Made by a program: the position numbers and the translations under genes. From Cheilinus undulatus (lineage: Eukaryota; Chordata; Actinopteri; Labriformes; Labridae), in assembly GCF_018320785.1 (NCBI RefSeq), contig NC_054876.1, positions 8,868,707 through 8,932,706 of the forward strand: DNA of 64,000 nucleotides. The letters run 5' to 3'. The notes under the pieces are model-generated. The model ran no database searches. It was not told where the DNA came from and saw only the letters and a program-made list of their open reading frames with translations. This document shows, one piece after another, positions 10,367-20,541 of this stretch. Positions within the stretch are counted from its first letter, which is position 1. Each line of letters opens with the position of its first letter.

Positions 10367-10914
10367 TAACCTCGCAAAGCAGATGGATGCGCACGTTACC
10401 TTGTTTTTCACTGGCAAATCCATCTGGCAAAGCTCCCATCTGAACCGTTAGAAAGTGACAGGACCAATCAGTGAAGAGGGGCAGTACTTTCAGGCGCAGC
10501 AAAGTCATGACGTAAACAAGCAGCAACAAGAGGCCAGTGCAATTATGGCGGAAGACATTAGCGTGGATGCTGCTAAAGCGCCAGTTTTATCAGAACTTGA
10601 CAGCATTTCTTTGTTAAAAGAAGAACAAAGAACAGCAGTGAGTTGTTTTCTTTTCAAACAAGACAAAAGTCGTGTACTGACATATCTTTAGTCGCCATGT
10701 TTCGCGTTATTCCTCGGCAGCTGCGCACATGCAGCTGGGTAGCTGCTACGTCACGTGTTTTGTTGCTCTGATTGGCCCGTAGAGATGTGACAGACACAAT
10801 GTTCAACCAATCACACTCCGAGTTTTTTTCAAATCTCTGCCCTTTCCCAAACGCTCAGTATTGAAGCTTTCCCAGATGGATGTGTGAAACAAATCTGTCT
10901 GGCGTGTCAGGTTA
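10367..10914 (+). mobile_element. TAACCT-ended MITE, copy B (cleanest coding segment)
   Basis: 548 bp, beginning TAACCTCGCAAAGCAGATGG and ending GGCGTGTCAGGTTA. The flanking 9-mers TCACCACCC (10358-10366) and ATACCACCC (10915-10923) agree at 7 of 9 positions, consistent with an aged 9-bp target duplication. CCAATCAG (about 10464) and TGACGTAA (about 10509) precede an ATG at 10545. After the short open segment come TCACGTG and an inverted CCAAT. It is inserted within a repeat also seen near 14.25 kb. Confidence 0.8.
10545..10691 (+). pseudogene. RecQ-helicase-like N-terminal segment carried by the MITE
   Basis: This 48-codon open segment starts MAEDISVDAAK and includes LLKEEQRTAVSCFLFKQD. That matches the pattern LKxEQxxAhxxFhxxKD found immediately before the Walker A motif in RecQ-type DNA helicases. 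The similarity then stops and no Walker A or DEAD box follows, so it cannot be an active helicase. A GTGAGT within it could act as a splice donor. The divergent copy at 42522-43190 keeps AELDTIFQLKHEQKAT in the same place, suggesting past selection on protein sequence. The helicase assignment is from pattern memory and needs a profile search. Confidence 0.45.
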
Positions 10915-10923
10915 ATACCACCC

Positions 10924-13127
10924 AATTTCAAAAATCCTGAAATATCCCTCTAAATTCCTTCATTGGCTGTGACAAAACATTGTGCATCCGTTGGTCTTTT
11001 ATTTAAAGTATTTTAATGTTTTCTTCTATTTGTTGGTTTGATGGTCAGTGTGTAAAAGTCAAAAATAGTCTTTACAGTATAGTTAAAGTCTGCTCTAAAG
11101 AATTCAGAGTCCAGCAGAGAGATCTGTGTTCTTTGTGGGAGAGACAGGTAGTCCAAAAAGGAATAATTTCTGATCATGGCCACATCCTGTCCTCTCAGTT
11201 CACTTTATGGCCCCCTGTAGGAGAACAAACCATATTCTCTTTGTTTTTTTCCCTCTGCCATCTGACTATTAAATCTTCACAGTGGTCTCATGGATTGTAA
11301 ATTTGCATTAATTTGTTTTCTTTTATGGCATCTAACCACATATTTAAACTGTGAACTAATGCTGGCTGTTCTTTCATTCATTCTATGAATGTAGACTAAC
11401 ACAGTAATTTGCAGTGCACCTTAGAGTATCCTATTTATTTATTTTTAATTGCTACTGTTTTTAATTGTGCATTTCAACCATTGCCTGACCCTGGGTGTGT
11501 CATTCCTGAAGGGGCCACATGGGGGGGTCAATGTGCCAGTGAGCATCTCTCTTTGTTCTGTCACCTCTGCTGTAAATGCATGTTTAGTCTGGGTAGACTA
11601 CAAAAACAGAATTTTCCTTTGGAATAAATAAAATTGTTTGGATCTAAATCAAAATTAAATCAGTTAATCATTGAAGTGAAAATTTGTGCAAAGTTTGAAG
11701 AAAGTCTGTCAAAGCATTTTTGAGATACATCACAGGAATGACCCAAGTAGACAGACAACCAACAGCATGCCTCCAGCCTCGGCTGTTTCTTGTATGGAGG
11801 AATAGAAATGCCTTTTTGATCTGAATCCTCAGTTTAAGACCTGCTCTCCTGAGTGAAAAGGCACATCTAAAGAAAATCTATTTCATTCTTTAGCTGTCTG
11901 ACAGTACCCCAGTTAGCGACAGAGAAATGGAAAACTGACTGTACTCTTATTGGAGCTTTAATGCTTCTAATCACCAAGGGTCAAACAAACAGACCTGCAA
12001 AAGGAAGAATTCCTGGTTTAGTATCTTCAGACTTTATCAAAAAATCAAACTTGATTAATTGAACAGCACTTTGTGTGCTGTAAAAATAGAAAAGAAATGA
12101 CAGAAAGTGCTTTATATTTGTAGTAATCAACAGGCCTGCCTATGTCCAGTGTTAAGTTAATCACAACTAATCTCCTTTTCCCCCCAATCTGTAGCACTAA
12201 TTTAGCACTGAAATTATTGCAGGACTGGGTGTATAAATATTAAAGGTGTTTGATATTTATGGGGAAATGTATCAGAGAGGGTCAGATGATTAAAATCCAA
12301 CATTTTTAGGTTTTATGTTCCAAAGAAAACAAAACATTTGGAAGCAAAAATTGTGAATGATGGTATGTTTGTCATACATTGTCATGTTTTACATGGTGAT
12401 GTATTAGTTGGGGGAGGGGCTGAAAATATTTTATCGGCCAATTGGGGGTCCAACAGAAGAAGTTTGGGAACCACTTAAACTATGAGAAACTATAAAAGAT
12501 CAAATGAAGTTAAAATTCTGAGTAAAACTGTGGTTGTTCAATTTCAGAGCCATGGATGTCTCAAACAAGGATCATCATTAAATGTCATGTTTGTGTCATC
12601 TCTCGGTGCTCAGAGCTAAATTTATGAAACCCTCATTGTGACAAGCAGCTCTCAGAAAAATCCCTTCACTTCAAATAAACATGTGCATGACTGCTGTGTG
12701 CTCAGCACAAAGGCAAAGCTTTCTATGTAAAAGTCATATCCTAGACCACATGACTGAGCATGACAGACTCCACATTATTCCACAAACAGTCTTCTTTACA
12801 GAGGTCACGTTATTTTTACCAACCAAAAAAAGGAAAAGAGAGTTAAAATGGAACATTTTAAAGGGTGTTACATTTGGCTTCCTAAACATGTGACCCACTT
12901 TGTTTCTCCCAAGTTACTGCGGTCACGTTTTCATCATTTTTAAAAGTTTTATTCAATCTTCCAATTTCATTTTGTCATTATTTCTCTGCTTTTACATTCG
13001 GGGGGTGTTACAGATCTGATGGGGATTTACTGTGTCAAAACTACAATTCACAATTTGTATTTATTTTTTTTATCCTTTATTTAGCCAGGTCAGTCCCACT
13101 GATATACTATGAAATGTGCATCTATAG
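10924..13127. repeat. Intergenic stretch with minor repeat fragments
   Basis: No host exon seen. About 11660-11810 (TTGTGCAAAGTTTGAAGAAA through a GCCTCCAGCC box) resembles a dispersed fish repeat that also appears in part at 15-90 and 43480-43600. At about 12410-12475 a piece ending GGGAACCACTT looks like the right end of a hAT-type element whose left end I could not find. About 13066-13107 resembles a common fish repeat (TTTATTTAGCCAGGTCAGTC). Confidence 0.4.
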
Positions 13128-14200
13128 CAGACTCAATCACAGCAGGGGCTGAATTCTGAATTTGGGTCTAACCTGAGGGTCTACTGGGTCAAAATTTCCC
13201 ATAAAGTGTCATCCTCATCTTCACTGCTGACAAATTATGGATGAAAAATGGAACATTGATGATAAATGATTTAGAGATTTTTTTTTAAAGGCAAAAGATA
13301 AAATCAAGATTTTCATTTTACTCAATTAAATTCAAAATCATGAATTCAAAATGTTCAGAATTTGAGATAAAATTTAAAAAACAATGAGTTTAAAAGGTCA
13401 AAATATGAGATAAAATTCACAATTTTAAGTTTAAAATGTCAAAATATTAGATGAAATTCAAAATTATGAATTTTAAATGTCAAAATATGATATAAAATTC
13501 AAAACAATGAGTGAAAGGGGCAAAAACAGGATAAAAAATTTTACAATTTGAATTTAAAAGATCAATATTTGGGATTAAAAGTCATATTTAGAAGTTGAAA
13601 AGGTAGAAATCTGAAAAAAAAATTAAACATGAGTTTTTAATGTCTAAATATGAGACAAAATTAAAAATACTGATTTTTTAGAGTCAAAATATGATATTGA
13701 AATGTAAGATTTTAAATCAAAAAGGTTAATATTTGGGATCAGAATTCAAAGTTAGGATTTGAAAATGTCAAAGGTAAGATAAAATTCAAATTCATGAGTT
13801 TAAAATGTCAAAATATGACTTAAAAATTAAAATCGTGAATCCAAATGGTCAAAATTATGATTTTAAAAGGTCAAATTATGATATTAAAAGTCAAAACCAT
13901 AACTTTAAGTTATTATTGTGAGAAGCAAATTAGAAAATATGAAATAAGAATACATATTTTCCTCCCCACATTCCTGACCTTTAACCAGATCATTTTAACT
14001 CTTTACTCTTTTTAATTTCTATGACTTAACAGGGATATTTTCAATTGTCAACATTAAGTTTACATTGTTATACTGGAGGAAATCTGCAGCCCTCATACTG
14101 GTGGGCCAGTTATAACAAAAATATGAAATGATCTGGTGGGCCAGGTATAACTGTATCACGGGCCGGCTTTGGCCCCCGGGCCTTGAGTTTGACACCCCTG
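13128..14200. mobile_element. Non-autonomous hAT-like element, family N1, copy 2
   Basis: 1073 bp with a perfect 8-bp target duplication ATCTATAG at 13120-13127 and 14201-14208. The right end reads CTTGAGTTTGACACCCCTG. The left end has lost several bases (CAGACTCAATCACAGCAGGG). The interior is a degenerate tandem array with about 40-bp periodicity based on AAAGGTCAAAATATGAGAT / AAAATTCAAAATCATGAGTTT. Short TIRs plus an 8-bp duplication point to hAT. No coding capacity. Confidence 0.8.
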
Positions 14201-14208
14201 ATCTATAG

Positions 14209-15990
14209 GGTTAGGGTAAGCTTCCTCCCAGGAGACGACACCAAAATATCTGGAGGCTAATGCTACTGCTAATGCTAACTACCTCAAACAGCACAACCTT
14301 GAAAAATAGCGAAACATCCCTTTAATGAAAGCGTATTCCGTAAAGTTAAGGAGGGGAACTCGGGATGGGAAGAGTTCAGGTTAAACTGAAGGTTTTCAGT
14401 TCAATTTTGTGTTTTTCACATTGTCAATTTTTAACATTATGTTAATATTAAGTTATTTTGAAAAAATAAATCACATAAAAATATGGTGAAAGAAAAAGTG
14501 TTTCTTCACTTACCACTTTTAAAACATGTATACAGATATTTTATTTCTACCAGATTGATTTGAGCAATCCTGAGCTGATAAGGAAAGACATTTCTTACAT
14601 TAATCAGATTTATAAAGCAAAATAAAGGTAAACTCTTCATAGTGTATGCATACTGTCAATGGCAGATATTCTGAGCCATATTGTAAATTCTGATTTGATA
14701 GAAGCACCGTTTAGACTTCATGTAAAAGCCTTACAACAATCTCTCCTCACTTCTTCTGCTGTGCATCCTGCAGACTGGAATCATTGATTATTGGTGGGAG
14801 TGAAAGCCTGCAGAGCTCACTGCAGTGCATCAAATAAAACAAAGGTTTTTCTTTACAATGAGCACTGCATACACAAGCGGTCAACAGGGAGACAACCCTT
14901 AGAAAACTGTAGCAATAATCCAACGTACACACCACCCATACCTGAACCTGGTGTTAAATTATTAATGATGTGCCTCATGAATGTATTGTAAAATGAATTA
15001 AAGATAAATTTACTCCCAGATGACACAGAGAGCTCGTATGTGAAGGACACGGCTTCATATATGTGTCGGTAAATATTGTGGGAGACGATCAGAGCTGTGG
15101 ACGTCTTTCTGAAATTGGAAACTGCTCCTTAAAAATGTATGATCTGGTTGACTTCACCAATTAAATTCACTCTTTAATTGCAGACATTGCTGACTCTTCA
15201 TCTATTGCTCTGTTGTGTTGCTGATGGGGATACAAAAGTATCTGATCCATTATGAATGCATTTATGATTTGGTGGGGATTAATGATCTGCCTTGTAGAAG
15301 AATGCTGATCAATCTGTAAATAATGCAGCACGCACTGATGTCGGTGGTCAGTGTGCATCTGTTGTGTTGCATCAGTTTAAATCTGGACTAGTAAACCTGA
15401 CCCAGGACTGGATCTGAGTAGCTTTGGTCCCAAAGTCCAGCTCTGTCTGGTCACAAGTACTACCCTATGATTACAGCACCACAGTCCTTAAGAGGTGGTC
15501 TCCACGGCTTTCTCATGGAGATTTTTGCAAACTCCCAATGGGTTTTCATGTGTTTTGCACAAAGGAGAGTCTGCAGTCTAGCCACTTTACCATAACTTCA
15601 ACTTCACTGTTCTTATTCATACATTATGCCTCAAATTCTACAAGACAGATATGAAAGGCACTAGTGGAAACCAAAGCAGAGAAAGTCATTGCAATGAAAA
15701 TGATGTACTCTCTGCAGCTGCAGAAGTGCAAACAGACAGGTTGCAGAGTGGTTGCAAGTTTTAACTCCTTTCACTGAGAATCTTTTCTGTGATCTGGACT
15801 TTAATGACAGTGGGCCCAATGGTGAACCCTGTGGCATGCCATTCAATTTAAAAAAGAAAAAGATTCAGAGGTGATGCCTTTAGCCCACACACAGTGATCT
15901 GTTTAATAAATTATGTATGAAAAATATAAACATATAGATAATTGATTAATTAAATCATCAGTGGGATCTGTTTATTCATGGCTACCATTA
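14209..15990. other. Intergenic stretch, no gene seen
   Basis: The first about 130 bp (14236-14340, GGAGGCTAATGCTACTGCTA) matches the repeat that hosts the MITE at 10.37 kb. The remainder, including several short open frames around 14.8 and 15.4 kb, shows no protein family features, splice context or repeat ends that I recognise. Confidence 0.4.
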
Positions 15991-16009
15991 CATCATGAAG
16001 ACAAACTAA

Positions 16010-16750
16010 CACTCCAAGCACCTCAGAGAAAAGGTTATTGAAAGGTGTATGTCAGGGGATGGATACAGTTTTTTTTCTAGTGTGCTGAACATCCCCCAGT
16101 GTAACGTTAAATCCACCATCAAATAATGGAAGGAATATGGCACATGTGTAAATCTGCCCAGAACGGGCTGTCCTGAGTGAGCGTGCAAGAAGGAGACTAG
16201 TGAGAGAGGCCACCAAACCACCTATGACTACTCTGAAGGAGTTACAAGCTTCAGCAGCTGAGACAGAAGAGACTCTGCTGCCTGGATTCTTCACCAGTCA
16301 AAGTGGGAAGAGAAAGCCACTGTTGAAGAAAACTCATTCAATCTGGACTAGAGTTTCCCAAAAGGCATGTGGGGGACTCCATGGTCAAGTGGAAGACAGT
16401 TATTTGATCTAATGAGACTAAAATGAGGCTTTTTGGCCATCAGACAAGACACCATACACTGCACATCACCACAAACACACCATCCCCACTGTGAAGCATG
16501 GTGGTGGCAGCATCATGCTGTGGGGATACGTCTCAGCAGCCAGCCCTGGAAGGCTCGTAAAGGAAGAGGGTGGATTTAACACGGTAAAATACAGGAAAAT
16601 CCTGGAGGACAATCTTCGTCAGTCTGCAAGAGAACTACAGCTTGGGAGAAGATTTATTTCCCAGCGAGACAATGACCTGAAGCATAAAGTGAAAGCTACA
16701 CAGAAATGGTTTAAAGAAAACAAGGTGAATGTTCTGTAGTGGCCAAGTCA
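16010..16750 (+). pseudogene. Truncated Tc1-like transposase
   Basis: Broken frames give a Tc1 transposase. At about 16200-16330 lies the helix-turn-helix linker (TTLKELQASAAETEE). At 16491-16739 the catalytic core reads MKHGGGSIMLWGYVS and RFISQRDNDLKHKVKATQKWF, which carries the second catalytic aspartate. It stops at GTGGCCAAGTCA, just before the DLNPIE segment and its glutamate, so the 3' third is missing. The N-terminal part has stops and frameshifts. No inverted terminal repeats were identified. It is related to the fragments at 8.06 and 39.2 kb. Confidence 0.8.
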
Positions 16751-17886
16751 GGGAATGTCTGTTATACTGGTATTAATGAAGCTCTTTGAGTAGATATAGC
16801 TTTATAGACTAACAGTCTTCATAACCTTTCAGTGCAGCTCTGATACTTTGAATAACAAATGAGCATGAAGTTATTGAAATAATGAGCATGGGATCATTGA
16901 ACCCGTCTAGATGAGACACAAAAGACAAAGCCGTCCAGCTTGCACAATGGACTCTTCTCGACAGCAATCAGAGTTTCGCAGCAGGAGAGACGGACCACAG
17001 AGCAAGAATTAACTTCACATTCCAATTAATGCATCAAACTCTGCTCCTGCTGCTGGAGAGTCGACAGGGCCATCATAAGTCCCCCGTCCCCCCTGTCCTC
17101 CTCTATTCCTGCTTTGGATGGGGAGCTGCGCCCCTGGGGTTACACTTATTTCCTGGAGATCCAATTTCAACCGTGTGCAGCGGTGTGTCAGCAACGCTGT
17201 TGAGGAAATGTTACTCAGTCTCACCTTTCTTCTCTTGTAATCAGTCTATTTGGTTTAATAACTGAGTTGGGGGCAGTGGGGATGTGATACAGAGCTCATG
17301 TGAGTAAATTAAAATATGAAAGGGGAAAATTAGAAAGAGGAGGTTTGTGTCCAGAGGCGGATGTATGCTAATGTTGGACTGAGAGCTCTTTTATTGGAAA
17401 ATCCACCAGATAAAATGCGCTTCCATGCAATATTTTTAAAAAAGTAAAGTCTCTCAAGCTTCAAAAGGGAGATTAAATTTGCAATCAATACTCATCATGA
17501 GGTTTATCTCTCAAAGGCAGCTCCTTCACTTCAGCAAGTGAAGCTGCTAGCAGAGGTGAGAGAGCACATTAAAGGTGCAGAGGAAAAAATACACAAGTGA
17601 GGCTGGAAATTTAATAAAAATGGAAATTTCTCTCACGAGTTAATATAAGAAGCAATTTGAAGATGTGCAGATAGTATAATTGGTTGGAGTGAGCCTGCTG
17701 ATGTGCTCTGTTGATTGTTTATTGAGTGGAGGCAGCAGGTCTTTGTGTTTGAAGCTCTTTGACTCTGAGTGAACCCCAGAGTGACGTGTGAGCGTGCATA
17801 CCAACAGAAACACCGATTACATGAGGAAAGGTGATCAAATCCAACAGTCAAGCATACAATGATATGATGGTTGGGAAGTTCCAATA
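16751..17886. other. Intergenic stretch, no gene seen
   Basis: Complex, mostly unique-looking sequence with no recognisable exon, transposon end or RNA gene. Confidence 0.35.
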
Positions 17887-17894
17887 ACTTAGAT

Positions 17895-18731
17895 CAGTGA
17901 TATTCAACCTGTGGCTCTTGAGCCACATGTTGCTCTTTTGTGATAATTTGTGGCTCTTTTATGTCTTAATTTGAAATATCATTCCACCAGAAAACCTTTA
18001 AAAGGGAACTTTGACCTCAGAAATTAATCACAAAAATCAGTTTGCTTCCCATACTTATACAGATGGCTTTAATTGTAAAAATTGCCTGTCCCATTTTTTC
18101 AGTTTTTGCCACATCTATCCCATTTTTGCTCCTTTCACCCAATTAAGCTACCTTTGCCATTAAATACTGCTTTTTTTTTTACAACTTTTTTGCCCATTTT
18201 TGACTTCTTTTTGACACTTTTTTCCATTTTTTGCTATTTATGCCACTTTTCTCCTATTTAAGCTGCCTTTTGCCATTAAGTACCCATTTTTTCCTATTTT
18301 TTGCCCACTTTTGCCACTTTTTTTCCCATTTTTGCCCCTTGTAACAATTTTTTGCCCATTTAAGCTACCTATTACCATTAATTACCACTTGTTTCCTCTT
18401 TTTTGCTAATTTTTGCAACTTCTTTTAGCCACTTTTATCCCATTATTGCCCTTTCCACCATTTTTTGCCCATTTAGGCATCCCTTTGCCATCAAATATCA
18501 CTTGTTTTCCATTTTTCTTGGCCCCATTTTTCCACTCTTGGCCGCTTTTTGCCCATTTTAGTCACTTTTCTCCCATTTATTCATTAAACTTGGACCATTT
18601 TTGCCACCTTTAACTTATTTTTATTGCTACTGAAAGTCATTTTTGCCACTTTTCACCACTTAGTTTGTGACTCTTGCAAAGGTATTTTTCAACGATTTGG
18701 CTCTTTGGTTGAGCAGGGTTAAGTAACACTG
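17895..18731. mobile_element. Non-autonomous hAT-like element with GTGGCAAAAATGGG-type core
   Basis: 837 bp bounded by a perfect 8-bp target duplication ACTTAGAT (17887-17894 and 18732-18739). Ends read CAGTGATATTCAACCTGTGG and TTGAGCAGGGTTAAGTAACACTG, which are imperfect inverted repeats of hAT type. About 18080-18640 is a degenerate tandem array of units like TTTTTGCCCATTTTTGCCAC. The same core, in either orientation, occurs in the elements at 22.9, 40.2 and 56.2 kb. No transposase. Confidence 0.8.
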
Positions 18732-18739
18732 ACTTAGAT

Positions 18740-19276
18740 AATATAAAAGATGAACAATACAACAGCCACCTCAGAGTAAAGCCAAAATACTTAAAACTCC
18801 TCCCACTTACTTGCTCCAGGAGAGGTCATAAGCTCCACCTCCTCCACGTTCAGACACCTCAAATAAATTCTTGTCAAACCAAGATTCTGTCTAATGGTTA
18901 TCACACTGAGTTTGATCAAGTGTTAATCTTTCAGAGAACTTTGATTTTAAACAGTTATCTGCTTCACAAAAGAACATCATCACTCACATTTTCACAGTTT
19001 TTCACATATTTTTAGGCCACCTTCCATTTGGGATTTGTGTGATTGTTCCTGAATCATGCTTCACACACAACATCTACTCCTAGATAGAATTTCAACCCCT
19101 CTGGTTCAAGGGGGAGTGCATGGCCACACTTCTGGTAACATCTGGTAACATCTGGTACCTGTATAATTGGCTGGGCTGATGATTGGATGATTCTAGAATG
19201 AAATACATTTGAAAAAGCAGGAAAATATCCAGGGTAGTTATGATATCTGTGATTTACAACATACAACGACATTGTT
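18740..19276. other. Intergenic stretch, no gene seen
   Basis: About 540 bp of unique-looking sequence; it contains a small tandem duplication of CATCTGGTAA near 19138-19157 and nothing else recognisable. Confidence 0.4.
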
Positions 19277-20539
19277 CAACCCCGATTCCAAAAAAGTTGG
19301 AGCGCTTTGTAGAATGTAAATTAAAACAATGCAATGTTTGCAAATTACATAAACCCATATTTTATTCACAACAGAACATAAACAATATTTCAAATGTTGA
19401 AACTGAGACTTTTTATCATTTCATGAAAATATTAGCTCATTTTGAATTTGATGGCAGCAACACATCTCATTTAAACAGGGACAGGGCCATGTCATTGTGT
19501 AGCATCTCCTCTTCTTTTAACAACAGTCTGGAAACATCTGGGAAGCGAGGAGACCATCTGCTGGAGTTTTGGAAGAAGAATGTTGTCTCATTCCTGTTTG
19601 ATGTAGGACAGCTGCTCAAGTCCTGGGTCTTCTTTGCCAGACTTTTCTTTTTATGGTGCTCCAAATATTTTCTGTTGGTGAAAGGTCTGGACTGTACGCA
19701 GACTAATTCAGCACCTGGACTCTTCTACTGTAAGGCCATGTGTTGTGACGGATGTGATGTGTGGTTTAGCATTGTCCAAAGGGCTTCCCTAAAAGAGACG
19801 TTGTCTGGATGTGAGCTTATGTTGCTCTAAAACCACTAACTACTTTTCAGCATTAATAGTTCCTTTCCAGATGTGTAAGCTGCCCATGCCATAGGCACTA
19901 ATGCAACCTCATACCATCAGAGATGCAGACTTCTGAACTGTGCTCTGATAACAAGCTGGATTGTCCGTCTCCTCTTCAGTCTGCTGGACACAGCTTCTGT
20001 GGTCCCCAAAAAGAAAGTCACATTTTGATTAGTCTGACCACAGAACAGTTTTCCATTTTGTCTCAGGCCATTTTTAATGAGCTTTAACCAAGAGTTACTG
20101 GATTGTGTTCACATACGGCTTCTCCTTTGCCTGATACAGATTTAACTTGTATTAGTGGATGGCCCAGTGAACTGTGATAACCGAGAAGGATTCCTGGAAG
20201 TGTTCCCGAGCCTACGCAGTGATTTCTAATACAGAAGCAAGGCAAAGTGTTTCTGACCTGTTGCTAATTTATCAGCCTCCAGCTGTTTTTCATTTTTACC
20301 GCTTAATTTTCCAGCCTTATTTTGCTCCGCACCTACTTTTTTGAGATGTGTTGCTGTAATCAAATTCAAAATAAGCTACTTTGTTTTTTTAATGTATCAG
20401 TAAAATGTCTCAGTTTCAACATCTGACATGTTGTTTATCTTCTATTGTGAATAAAATATGGGTTTATGACATCAAACCATTGCATTCTGTTGTCATCTGC
20501 ATTTTATACAGCACCCCAACTTTTTTGGAATTGGGGTTG
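19277..20539 (-). mobile_element. Tc1/mariner-type element with long inverted repeats, transposase decayed
   Basis: The ends are inverted: left CAACCCCGATTCCAAAAAAG and right CTTTTTTGGAATTGGGGTTG, followed by TA at 20540. The left TA has mutated. The inverted repeat extends at least 150 bp into each side (shared CATATTTTATTCACAA and GATGTGTTGCTGxxATCAAA blocks). The middle, read on the minus strand, is a decayed transposase. The segment around 20030-20060 corresponds to a KWKTVLWSDESK-like block holding the first catalytic aspartate. Part of the reading frame is deleted. A 196-codon open frame on the + strand is antisense to it and is not a gene. Confidence 0.7.
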
Positions 20540-20541
20540 TA

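Noticed and set aside
13270..13900. CRISPR-like array
   Set aside because: The AT-rich repeats are degenerate, have no unique spacers of constant length and sit inside a hAT-like element in a vertebrate genome.
19240..19830. 196-codon open frame on the + strand
   Set aside because: It lies inside a Tc1/mariner-type element and is antisense to the transposase remnant; it begins before the element border and has no family features.
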